From Neoarius graeffei (Eukaryota; Chordata; Actinopteri; Siluriformes; Ariidae): a stretch of DNA of 64,000 nucleotides. The DNA is taken from positions 67,218,871 through 67,282,870 of the forward strand of contig NC_083579.1 in assembly GCF_027579695.1 (NCBI RefSeq), written 5' to 3'. Shown in pieces: positions 10,928-21,110 of this stretch. Each line of letters opens with the position of its first letter. Position 1 is the first letter of the stretch. A model generated the notes under the pieces. It ran no database searches, was not told the origin of the DNA, and saw nothing but the letters and a program-made list of their open reading frames with translations. The position numbers and the translations under genes were made by a program.

Positions 10928-12942
10928 TCAGACTTGTGAAGGTGGTGTTTGCCGGTATACTGGGATGTGGTACATGATCCAGCCAGCAGGGACCAGGAGA
11001 CCAAGTGCAAAGATGGACATGGTAAACACTGTCTGCTGTGGAGATACAAGTTGGAAATAAGAGTTTAAACACTTTTCACATTTTGCTAGATGTGATATAT
11101 CTCCTGTTTTTCAGCACTAAAACCTATGAAGTTATTTGAGATGTATATACAGTAAACTGAAAAGTATACCCCGAGGTAAATATTCTAACAATAATTAACA
11201 CAAATAATCAATGTCTTTTGTAATGAAAATAAGTGTCATTCCATTTAGAATACAACACCATTATGTGTTCATATGTTTTATGGAAAACTTATGAACAGAG
11301 AAGCTTACTTGCATTTTCACACCCATTTCACTACTATCAAAGAAAACCAAGGCACGTTTGCAAAATCACGACAAGCAAGTTTAATTTTCAGTTCCTCATA
11401 TCATAGACCTCAAATCACTAAAAATTAATGGGCAATTTCAATGTTAATTGTGCCAAAAAATTGCAGCAGTAAATAACAATTAAAGCTTCAACCAAATAAT
11501 TTATTTATTTTTTTACTTGTGATTGAGAGAGAGGAAAAATACCAAAAGAGATAGTAATAGCCAGAGGTAGAGCAACTGCTAAATCGTAAACAGAAAATAA
11601 AGAAACTAAGGTTGAGACTGAAAAACCACCACAAAATGTTGTCTGTCAAGCATTAAAAATAGAGTTTACATCTTGCGAGCGGAAACCACAAGTCATTAGG
11701 GTTGTGTGTGATGCAGGGTGAGTGGTGTGTGGTTCCTATTACTGCAGATCACAGAACTGGGTCCCAGTGTCAGCTCCTCGCCACTCTAAATATGAATCAT
11801 TAATTGCCTCCATGCAAATGGAGAAGAATTGCAAAGAATTGTCCGCGTGGGTTTCCTCCGGGTGCTCCGGTTTCCCCCACAGTCCAAAGACATGCAGGTT
11901 AGGCTAACTGGTGACTCTAAATTGACCGTAGGTGTGAATGTGAGTGTGAATGGTTGTCTGTGTCTATGTGTCAGCCCTGTGATGACCTGGCGACTTGTCC
12001 AGGGTGTACCCCGCCTTTCGCCCGTAGTCAGCTGGGATAGGCTCCAGCTTGCCTGCGACCCTGTAGAAGGATAAAGCGGCTAGAGATAATGAGATGAGAT
12101 GAGACTTGTCTTACTGTAACTTTTTTTTTTTTTAAAGTAAGGATCTTACATTTGCAGTGATAAACACCAAACATTATAGACATTAGGTGTGAGACAGATA
12201 GTGGACATTGCTGAATATTCTAAGGGACTTGTTTAATAATATTGATTAATACTGCTGTTTTAATTATGTACAATTCATAACTACTGCCAAATAAAGCAAG
12301 ATGTTATAACCTCTGCTAATGATATACTGAGAGAACTATAGCATAAGTCCTGTAGTATTGCTACAGAGGTGGTGAGAAATAAAACTTGCATAAATACATA
12401 ACAACCAAAGAGAATATACACAACACTGAAAGTATATAATTCTTATATAATATAGCCTGAGTAATGAACTCTTATAAATGTCATTCAATAATGTAGGCTA
12501 CACTTAGAATAAATGTAAAAACCCTAATGTAGTATTTGGTTTGTCTCTTTGGGAAAACTATTAAATGTTATATATAGAACTTTTCCTAGGAAAGAGAGTC
12601 CTTTAAGAAGTGAAGAATTCTAAACAAAAAGCTTCTTTGAGAAACTTTTTAAAAAGAATCTTAAGTTATTTAGCCATTATAATATATCTACTGCAATGTT
12701 CATATCTCTATTGTCAATTTGTCCTGTTCTTGTAAGCTTGAATAAGATATCAGCAAGTGGAATAAAAGATTCTTAACTTTAACCATACAAAAATGTGGAA
12801 ACATGGCAATGATAATACAAATATTTACCCCAGGTCCAATCTTTTCCTTAGGTGGCTTGCAGTAAATATTTGATCTGTGATCTTGTTTGGCAAGCTTCAT
12901 TCGCACCACAGCTCTGACATGTCCTCGTAGGCCTGAAAACAT
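10928..12942 (-). CDS. cox8: cytochrome c oxidase subunit 8 (two exons)
   Basis: Exon 1 is 12942-12829 (38 codons), followed by donor GTAAAT. Exon 2 is 11035-10928 (35 codons plus stop TGA), with acceptor CAG. The joined 73-residue product matches the length of COX8 precursors (about 70). Residues 1-24 are basic and lack acidic residues before D21, as in a mitochondrial presequence. NIYCKPPKEKIG corresponds to the mature N-terminus. TMSIFALGLLVPAGWIMYHI is the single membrane helix, with the family motif PAGW, and a short basic tail follows. COX8 is a small nuclear-encoded inner-membrane subunit on the surface of respiratory complex IV. The YHI after PAGW looks more like the 8B (heart/muscle) isoform than 8A, but the paralogue is not settled. 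The acceptor is a tandem CAGCAG, so Gln39 may be optional. The 1793 bp intron carries a SINE fragment. The start has no better in-frame alternative upstream. Confidence 0.85.
11847..12104 (+). mobile_element. V-SINE, 5' truncated, in cox8 intron
   Basis: It begins at the GCGTGGGTTTCCTCCGGG part of the central block and runs to a (GATGA)n tail. It is antisense to cox8. The sequence is close to the consensus of the young copies. Confidence 0.9.
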
Positions 12943-13629
12943 TCTGAATGAGAATTCTATGGAGTAATGTGTGCACCCAAGAAAATCCTGAATGATTTAT
13001 GTGTGTGAACCACAAGAGTGACTTGGAAAATGCACATCCTGTTTAGAAACCAGAAAATCAGTCTTTATCCTGGTATCAGGGAGGAGTCTTCACTTCTGGG
13101 CTGTGGTCATGATCCAAAACACTGTCTCAACAGGAAAGTTGCAAAAAGATTTTCTTTCAGACTTATATATTACATTTGAAAAGACATCACATAAATTAAT
13201 TTACATATGTATTGTTATAAAATCTAAGGAGACAGCCTGGGTTAGCTGGGCCAGCACATGAGGGTTAAACACAAGGGTTCGTCTGAGTTTGCAGAACAAC
13301 AAAATAATGCCCATCATGTAGCAACAGCTGGATTTTGTGTCCCTCAAGAGGAAGCCAGAAGTCATTAAGTTACCAGAACAGATGGCTCTTTGGAAGTGTA
13401 TAAACACTGGACACTGCAAACATATAAATAAAAACACAATGGTTAGTTATGCGTTATGGAACAGTTTTCTATAATGCATTATGGAAAGAGATGACACATG
13501 CTCTCTGACTAAAACATCCCTGGGAATAATACATTGAATGCTGATTTTAGTCTAGGCCGACTGTGAATTAATTCTTTAAGATTGTCATTGATCATAAAGC
13601 AAAAATGAACTGATCAACGCACAAGGAAC
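12943..13629 (-). promoter_or_regulatory. cox8 5' flank, no defined promoter element
   Basis: This is the region upstream of the cox8 start. It should hold the 5' UTR and promoter, but I see no clear TATA box, initiator or CpG cluster. A possible small exon-like stretch (acceptor TTTGCAG, about 13422) on the same strand could not be linked to any protein. Confidence 0.3.
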
Positions 13630-14000
13630 TACAGTGGTGCTTGAAAGTTTGTGAACCCTTTAGAAACCTTTTTCTATATTTCTGCATAAATTTGACCTAA
13701 AACATCATCAGATTTTCACACAAGTCCTAAACATAGATAAAGAGAACCCAGTTAAACAAATGAGACAAAAATATTATACTTGGTCATTTATTTATTGAGG
13801 AAAATGATCCAATATTACATATCTGTCAGTGGCAAAAGTATGTGAAACTATAGGATTAGCAGTTAATTTGAAGGTGAAATTAGAGTCAGGTGTTTTCAAT
13901 CAATGGGATGACAATCAGGTGTGAGTGGGCACCCTGTTTTATTTAAAGAACAGGCATCTATCAAAGTCTGATCTTCACAACACATTTGTGGAAGTGTATC

Positions 14001-15172
14001 ATGGCACGAACAAAGGAGATTTCTGAGGACCTCAGAAAAAGCGTTGTTGATGCTCATCAGGCTGGAAAAGGTTACAAAACCATCTCTAAAGAGTTTGGAC
14101 TCCACCAATCCACAGTCATTGTGTACAAATGGAGGAAATTCAACACCATTGTTACCCTCCCCAGGAGTGGTTGACCAACAAAGAACAGTCCAAGAGCAAG
14201 GCGTGTAATAGTCGGCGAGGTCACAAAAGACCCCAGGGTAACTTCTAAGCAACTGAAGGCCTCTCTCACATTGGCTAATGTTAATGTTCCTGAGTCCACC
14301 ATCAGGAGAACACTGAACAACAATAGTGTGCATGGCAGGGTTGCAAGGAGAAAGCCACTGCTCTCCAAAAAGAACATTGCTGTTCTTCTGCAGTTTGCTA
14401 AAGATCACGTGGATAAGCCAGAATGCTATTGGAAAAATGTTTTATGGACGGATGAGACCAAAATAGAACTTTTTGGTTTAAATGAGATGTGTTGGGGTGT
14501 TGTGGCTCAAGTGGGTAAGGCACCATACCATAAATCTGGGGACCCGGGTTTGATTCTGACCTGAGGTCATCTCCTAATCCTGTCTCTCTCTCCTGCTCAT
14601 TTCCTGTCTCTATGCTGTCCTATCCAATAAAGGTGAAAAAAGCCCAAAAAATATCTTTAAATGAGAAGCGTTATGTTTGGAGAAAGAAAACACTGCATTC
14701 TGGCATAAGAACCTTATCCCATCTGTGAAACATGGGATAAGGCCTGTTTTGCTGCATCTGGGCCAGAACGGCTTGCCATCATTGATGGAACAATGATTTC
14801 TGAATTATATCAGCGAATTCTAAAGGAAAATGTCAGGACATCTGTCCATGAACTGAATCTCAAGAGAAGGTGGGTCATGCAGCAAGACAACGACCCTAAG
14901 CACACAAGTCGTTCTACCAAAGAATGGTTAAAGAAGAATAAAGTGAATGTTTTAGAATGGCCAAGTCAAAGTCCTGACCTCAATCGAAATGTTGTGGAAG
15001 GACCTGAAGCGAGCAGTTCATGTGAGGAAACCCACCAACATCCCAGAATTGAAGCTGTTCTGTATGGAGGAATGGGCTAAAATTCCTCCAAGCCGCTGTG
15101 CAGGACTGATCAATAGTTACTGGAAACGTTTAGTTGCAGTTATTGCTGCACAAGGGGGTCGCACCAGAAACT
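14001..15172 (+). pseudogene. Tc1-like transposase, family A, broken
   Basis: Translation starts MARTKEISEDLRK with the paired-like helix-turn-helix of Tc1 transposases. It continues through ANVNVPESTIRRTL to the first catalytic aspartate in [12 protein letters not shown]. Damage visible: a TGA codon after LPRSG near 14172, a 169 bp SINE at 14487, an internal deletion near 14735 that removes the segment after KHG, and a frameshift just before the catalytic glutamate (after SPDLN, near 14985). The second aspartate is recognisable in QQDNDPKHTSRS. The enzyme would normally cut and paste the element at TA sites. This copy cannot encode it. Confidence 0.9.
14487..14655 (+). mobile_element. short tRNA-derived SINE of a second family
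   Basis: A tRNA-like head (GTGGCTCAAGTGGGTAAGGC, then GGGTTTGATTCTGACC) is followed by a C/T-rich body and an AATAAAGGTGAAAAAAGCCC end. Target duplications TTTAAATGAG lie at 14477-14486 and 14656-14665. It is unrelated to the V-SINE body and splits the Tc1 transposase frame. Confidence 0.85.
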
Positions 15173-15397
15173 GAAAGCAAAGGTTCACATACTTTTGCCA
15201 CTCACAGAATATGTAATATTGGATCATTTTCCTCAATAAATAAATGACCAAGTATAATATTTTTGTCTCATTTGTTTAACTGGGTTCTCTTTATCTACTT
15301 TTAGGACTTGTGTGAAAATCTGATGATGTTTTAAGTCATATTTATGCAGAAATGTAGAAAATTCTAAAGGGTTCACAAATTTTCAAGCACCACTGTA

Positions 15398-16454
15398 TAT
15401 ATTTGTAGTACATATGGTTATTTATGCTTGAAGCAAATGAGACAGCAGCCTACAAACGCCCCCATCTGTCTGACTGTATTATTGTATTGTTATATGTCAA
15501 GACATCAGGTTCTTTGCAGCAGTCTTAAAAGGGTTTTCCAATAAAGTAAAACACACTAACATTAATTTAAGCTACTTAGGTCTACTAATTAGTATGCAGA
15601 TATTTTTACTTGTGCTATTAGGTATTCGTGTACTGTATTCATATCATTTTAGAGATTGTTTTTTATATTTACCTTGTGTTATGCTGCTACTACAAGAAAT
15701 AAATAATTAATTAATTACCATTATGTTCATATTGAATTTTAGAAAAGTGTGGTTATGAATTTGGAAATATTCAAGTATTAAAAATATTGTTGTGTAAATG
15801 TTACTGCTGTAAGAAATTCATTATAGAATGTTGCCCAGGCCAACATCTTAATATGTAGTAAATTGTACTTCGTCTTTTGTGTTTTGATAATATTAAAACA
15901 TGCTGATGATGAATTTGGAGAATATTTTTGGGGAACTCCTGTTGTTGAAATGTGATTTACTGATGGTTTTAAAGATGTAGGCTAACTGAGGGTGAAACTA
16001 AAGGCCTAAACCTTTATCAGTTCAGTAATATACCAGAAGGTGGTCTGAACTGTATTGGAAGAAGAAGAAGAAGAAGAAGAAGAAGAAGAAGAAGAAGAAA
16101 CCAGTGAAAATATGTATCCCACATTTCCAAACATGCCATTAAAAATGGTTTTTCCTTCACATGTAAACATTTTTCCTTCACATGGAGATAGTGAACACCT
16201 TGAGGATTTCTAAAATGTATTCTGAATGTGTTGAGGTATTTTGTTCTATTTATGGAAAACACTTAGGTAAGTTGGGAATTTAAAAAAAAAAGTCCCAATA
16301 GATATGAATTCACTCCATAACATGATAAAATAATATGGTTTTGTGCCTTCCACTAAGCTACTAATAAATATTAGGTATTTAAACAATCTTTGAGATAATT
16401 AAATAGCTAATTCTTGTATGTTTAAAAGAATAACAACTTAATTGGCCTTAACTA
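15398..16454. other. unassigned AT-rich DNA with (GAA)n
   Basis: No gene recognised. A GAA microsatellite runs from about 16060 to 16099. Confidence 0.6.
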
Positions 16455-16665
16455 TTCTTTGGTGGTGCAGTCGTTAGTACTGTTGCCTCACAGCAAGAAG
16501 GTTCTGGGGTTGAGCCCAGTAGCGGACTGGGGCCTTCTGTGTGGAGTTTATGTGTTCTCTGTGTGCCTGTATGGGTTTCCTCTGGGTGCTCCAGTTTCCT
16601 CCCGCAGTCCAAAAGCATGTGGATTAGGTTGATTGGCTATTCTAAATAACCCATAGGTGTGTATG
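16455..16665 (+). mobile_element. old, 3' truncated V-SINE
   Basis: The head and central block are recognisable (GTTAGTACTGTTGCCTCACA, CAGTCCAAAAGCATG) but diverged. The copy stops after the CCCATAGGTGTG region. Confidence 0.75.
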
Positions 16666-18099
16666 TGTACCTGCCAACAGATGAGGGTTTGGGTCCCTCT
16701 GGTGTGCTGTAATCATCAAAAGAATTCATGAAAGCTAGCTGATGGCAACAGACAAGTAACCTTTATTTGTTCAGGGTGGCATGCTATGAAGAGGATGGCA
16801 GAGTGGTGTAGTGGTTAGCACTGTTGCCTCACAGCAAGAAGGTTCTGGGTTTGAGCCCAGCGGCCGACGAGGGCCTTTCTGTGTGGAGTTTGCATGTTCT
16901 CCCTGCGGGTGTTCCAGTTGTCCCCACAGTCCAAAGACATGCAGGTTAGGCTAATTGGTGGCTCTAAATTGACCATAGGAGTGAGTGTAAATGGTTGTCT
17001 GTCTCTATGTGTCAGCCCTGTGATGAACTGGTGACTTGTCCAGGGTGTGCCCCACTCTCGCCCATAGTCAGCTGGGATAGGTTCCAGCTTGCCCGCGACC
17101 CTGCACTGGATAAGTGGTTATGGATAATGGATGAATGGATGGACGATATGAAGATTATCCTTTTTAAAGAAAAAATAACAAACAGAAGTTTGTTATGTGT
17201 GTTATAATTCCACTGAATCCCAAATGAGGGTGGTATGCTGGTGTAGTGGTTAGCACTGTCACCTCACAGCAAGAAGGTCCTGGGTTCAAGCCCAGCACCC
17301 GGTGAGGGCCTTTCTGTGTGGAGTTTGCATGTTCTCCCCATGTTTGTGTAGGTTTCCTCTGGGTGCTCCAGTTTCCCCCACCATCCAAAGACATGCAGGT
17401 TAGGCTAACTGGGGGCTCTAAATTGACCATATGTGAATGTAAGTGTGAATGGTTGTTTGTCTCTCTGTCATCCCTGCAATGACCTGGCGACTTGTCCAGT
17501 GTGTACCCTGCCTCTCGCCCATAGTCAGCTGGGATAGGTTCCAGCTTGCCTGTGGCCCTGCACTGGATAAGTGGTTACGGATAATGGATGGATGATATGA
17601 AGGTCCCATGGCATGGTGGTTTGTTGATGCTTTAAACGGGCTCGTGGAGGTTTCCGGATGTTATAGATGTTCTCGAAATGAACCCTCGGCACGTAGATAT
17701 AGCCTCCTGGGAGAAAGCCCCATTTCAGCGCTTTTCCCAGTGCGTCGTTTTGCTAATGAGAAGCAGGAGGCGGGGAAGGGTAGAGGGTGGGGGCGGGTCT
17801 TATCATTAATATTCATGACATGTAAACGTATTACCTCTGATTGGCTAACAGCACTGTGACGCTACCTTCAGTGGGTCAGAACAAGTGGATGTGGGTGTCT
17901 TACTATGGCAAGAGAGAAGGAACAAACCGCGAAGGGAAAAATACCGCGCGCTGACGTCATTAAGGTGCGACGCAAGGAAATAAAATAAATTCAACAAATG
18001 TTGGGGTTTTTACTGAACAAACAAACAAATAAAATGAACGAGTGACTTAAAAAAAAGAATGTGGGTGTCTTTGTAAAAACTGTTTTGATTGGCTATTAT

Positions 18100-18406
18100 A
18101 ACAGAGCATGCTGCATGCTTTTTGGTTTTGTAGCGCAGAGTACGTGGCTAACTGCAGGAAGCGGTTAGCTGCACAGCTAATGTAGCCATTGCAAGGCTAA
18201 CGTGGCACCGATTTTAAAACACGGCAAAACATAAGCTCATAAGTTACAGTCAATTTCCAGACTAAACTCAGTTTAACAGAGCATGCTGCATGCTTTTTGG
18301 TTTTGTAGCGCAGAGTACCTGGCTAACTGCAGGAAGCGGTTAGCTGCACAGCTAATGTAGCCACTGCAAGGCTAACGTGGCACCGATTTTAAAACACGGC
18401 AAAACA
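18100..18406. repeat. ~130 bp direct duplication inside THAP element
   Basis: 18100-18231 and 18275-18406 are nearly identical (ACAGAGCATGCTGCATGC ... TTTTAAAACACGGCAAAACA), offset by 175 bp. They lie in what would be the intron after the THAP exon. Confidence 0.9.
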
Positions 18407-18427
18407 ACTTAACAGTTATACACTTAC

Positions 18428-18727
18428 TTGTTCGGTGTTTGTGGCTGATGCGGCAGGGATGCTTGGTACGGACCCAGGCTTCAGTGACAGTTGATGTGCA
18501 AAACCTGCCCTGTACTGTCCCAAGTTGTGGAAACATTCCTCAGGAAAATGCTTCCGACAAATATACACCGTCTTAGGTAGACTCGACGGCGTATTATTGA
18601 AGTAAATAAAATTAAGCCACTGCGTCTTCAGGGGCTCTCCCATTGGCAGTAAAAACAGACTCTTTTCTGTGTTGTCACATCCATGTACAGCGCAATTTCC
18701 ATGTTTCGCTCGCTTAGGTGATGCCAT
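18428..18727 (-). CDS. THAP zinc-finger first exon of a transposon protein (partial)
   Basis: Exactly 100 codons run from ATG at 18727 to a strong donor GTAAGTG (18427-18421). The C2CH zinc-binding pattern is C12-x4-C17 ... C57-x2-H60. The THAP hallmarks P28, W37 and F61 are present, and a GSVPSI motif near residues 86-91 parallels the AVPTI box. THAP domains bind DNA sequence-specifically, and in P-like and Kolobok transposases they contact element ends. The frame is undamaged, and the CDS continues only by splicing. I could not find a matching downstream exon before the left TIR, so the encoded product is probably truncated. Derivation from a host THAP gene is less likely, because the exon lies between perfect TIRs. 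Confidence 0.8.
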
Positions 18728-19845
18728 GTTGTGTCCTCTATGGTCTCCTCACTACAACTGGGCGGGCAATTCATACAGTGGGTGGGAATCCAGAGGGGGG
18801 GCGTGGGGATCATCTCCCTTGCTGACGTAGTAAAGGGAAGAGTTTATCAACACGCCGTTTTGACGCGCCATTCTCAAATGTTGGGCATAGTTTGGTTTAC
18901 ACATTATGAAATTTCTAGCCACTGGGGTGACTTAAGAAGGTCAGAGGAACTCATTTTAACGTTAAAAAACCTCAGAAAGTGAAAATTTCATGCCATGGGA
19001 CCTTTAAAGAAAAAATAACTAATGGAAGTCTGTTATTCCACTGAATCCCAAATGAGGGTCGTACGCTGGTGTAGTGGTTAGCACTGTCACCTTACAGCAA
19101 GAAGGTCCTGGGTTTGAGCCCAGTGGCTGACAAGGGCCTTTCTGTGTGGAGTTTGCATGTTCTCCTTGTGTCTGCATGGGTTTCCTCTGGGTGCTCCGGT
19201 TTCCCCCACATGCAAGTTAGGTTAACTGGTGGCTCTAAATTGACCATAGGTGTGAATGTAAATGGTTGTCTGTCTCTATGTGTCAGCCCTGCGATGACCT
19301 GGTGACTTGTCCAGGGTGTACCCCGCCTCTTGCCCATAGTCAGCTGGGATAGGTTCCAGCTTGCCCGTGACCCTGCACTGGATAAGTGATTATGGATAAT
19401 GGATGGATGATATAAAGATTATCCTTTTTAAAGAAAGTCTGTCATATGTGTTATAATTCCACTGAATCCCAAATGAGGGTGGTACACTGGTGTAGTGGTT
19501 CACACTGTCACCTCACAGCAAGAAGGTCCTGGGTTCGAGCCCAGCAGGCCTTTCTGTGTGGAGTTTGCATGTTCTCCCCGTATCTGCTTGGGTTTCCTCT
19601 GGGTGCTCTGGTTTCCCCCACATGCAGGTTAGCCTAACTGGTGGCTCTAAATTGACCGTAGGTGTGAATGTGAGCGTGAATGGTTGTTTGTCTTTATACA
19701 TCAGCCCTGCAATGACCTGGCGACTTGTCCAGGGTGCACCCCGCTTCTCGCCCATAGTCAGCTGGGATAGGTTCCAGCTTGCCTGTGAACAGGATAAGCA
19801 GCTACAAATAATGGATGGATGGATGGATCCCAAATGACAGACTTC

Positions 19846-20569
19846 TCTCAATATAAATGCACAATGTACTGTAAGGTGTATAATAATGGTATCTACATGC
19901 TTTCTAGTGCACTGTATGTCCAGTAGGGAGCCATTCTGGATTTGTGCGTTTTCATTTTGTCAATGAGGGTCTGTGCGTTACTTCCGTTCACCGCTAGGTG
20001 GAGACAGAACACATATAAACAGAGCTCCATTGAAAGATTGCTGAAATGCAGCTCAGTAATGTAACGTCATATTCACTACCGCAGGCCACAACAACACAGA
20101 GCTGGCAGAAAGAGAGAGAGAGAGAGAGTTTCCTTTGAAGGAAAAAAAACCCTACTTCCACATCAGTGTGTTTACTTTGGGCAGGCACAGAAGAAAAGTC
20201 AGGGTTTTAGTAATTTCTAGATTGATATCCGGGTGGTGAAGAAGACGTGAAGTGCTTTTGTGTTTGTTGAAAGGAATCTCTAAACTTAATAAGCGGCAGA
20301 GAGACAGAAGGAGAGAAGGTTGCAGCCCCACAGTCCTGGAAGAAATATGATTCAGCGATGAAAAGGTAAAGGTTTGTGCTTTTGGTTGGCATGTGTTGCA
20401 GAACTTTCAGTCTGAACTCATTTTCTGTGCTTTTCTCCCTCCGGTTATACAGCGGGGACTCTCGGTGTGCACGGAGGATTAAAATCGCTTCATTGGCGGA
20501 TTTGTTCCTGTGTTTTGTTTATTTATTTATTGCATATCCTGTAGTGTCATTTTGTCGCTGGGTTTCATG
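19846..20569. other. unassigned DNA with (GA)n
   Basis: No gene recognised. A short GA run lies at about 20110-20128. Scattered CpG increases towards the right. Confidence 0.5.
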
Positions 20570-20900
20570 TGAATCGTGTGCACTTGAAGGCGGTTCTGAA
20601 TGAGTCGGGTGCAGCGGAGAGGATGCGTTCGGTTCGGCTCCAAACATTGTGTAACCGGAGCTCGGGTGTAGAAAGCGCTCGTGCAGACAAAGCCATCCGG
20701 TTTGCTGTCCTCTATTCTCCTGAGATCCAGCATGCTCGGTGTGCGCGCGCAGAGGCTCATCCTGCAGGAGGCTGTTTCTATCACCGATTTCGAACTGCTC
20801 ATCTTTCTTCTTTACGTCTGATAAGACTCCAGAGCGTCCGAAAGCTTTGCACTATGTGCAGCTGACACCGAGCGAACAGCATCCTGTTTCACATGCAGGT
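20570..20900 (+). promoter_or_regulatory. CpG-rich block, candidate promoter or first exon
   Basis: CpG density is visibly higher here than anywhere nearby (for example GGTGTGCGCGCGCAG at 20740). On the plus strand the block ends in a possible donor CAG/GTAGCC near 20899. Open frames are short and no protein family is recognised, so any exon here would be mostly 5' UTR. The candidate coding exon at 27613 is on the same strand, but a link is speculative. Confidence 0.3.
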
Positions 20901-20911
20901 AGCCAAGCAGA

Positions 20912-21110
20912 TAGGTGTGTGTGTGTGTGTGTGGTTAACATGGGCTGATTAACTAGTGTGTGAATATAGGGTGTTATGTGACTAGACAGGGGAAGCTGGT
21001 TTCATTTTCTTCTTACTGAATGATTTTTTTTTTGTATATCCAAACACACATTTGTACATCTTCTTCAAAAAATGGTTGCATTATTTAAAATTTCATATGG
21101 AATGGAAGTT
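20912..21110 (+). repeat. segment duplicated at 37968-38160
   Basis: A TG run, TGGTTAACATGGG, GTGTGAATATAGGGT and a CTTCTTA-containing stretch appear in the same order at both sites, diverged but collinear. The right end is the first minisatellite-like monomer. Confidence 0.75.

Larger units (their letters stand above)
13632..15395 (+). mobile_element. Tc1-like transposon, family A, copy 1
   Basis: The termini CAGTGGTGCTTGAAAGTTTG and its complement bracket the element. TA duplications lie at 13630-13631 and 15396-15397. The inverted repeats are about 200 bp long. A second copy of the same family is at 51473-53505. The interior carries a broken transposase and a SINE. Confidence 0.93.
17600..19004 (-). 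mobile_element. DNA transposon with perfect 16 bp TIRs and a THAP-domain exon
   Basis: The ends AAGGTCCCATGGCATG (17600-17615) and its exact complement (18989-19004) define a 1.4 kb element. It sits inside the second composite array. Compared with the paralogous units, about 10 bp of target (GATTATCCTT) is missing and no duplication is evident. On the minus strand a THAP-type exon with a good splice donor follows the right end. No catalytic domain is readable downstream, so this looks like an internally deleted derivative. THAP domains occur in P-element and Kolobok-type transposases; the superfamily is not decided here. Confidence 0.8.
16790..19845 (+). repeat. second composite array: four ~425 bp units of V-SINE plus unique flank
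   Basis: Each unit has a plus-strand GGAT-tailed V-SINE, at about 16795-17145, 17229-17595, 19060-19410 and 19482-19830. Each is followed by a shared flank (GATATGAAGATTATCC, ATTCCACTGAATCCCAAATG). The spacing between SINE heads is about 420-430 bp once the THAP element (17600-19004) is removed. The shared non-SINE flank shows that the units arose by tandem duplication, not by independent insertions. Confidence 0.85.

Noticed and set aside
13200-13437. Additional upstream exon of cox8
   Set aside because: An acceptor-like TTTGCAG and donor-like GTAACT frame about 39 bp, but cox8 is complete with a start codon in the exon at 12942 and the extra peptide matches nothing known.
16017-16262. Poly-Leu ORF on the minus strand
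   Set aside because: A translation of a GAA microsatellite.
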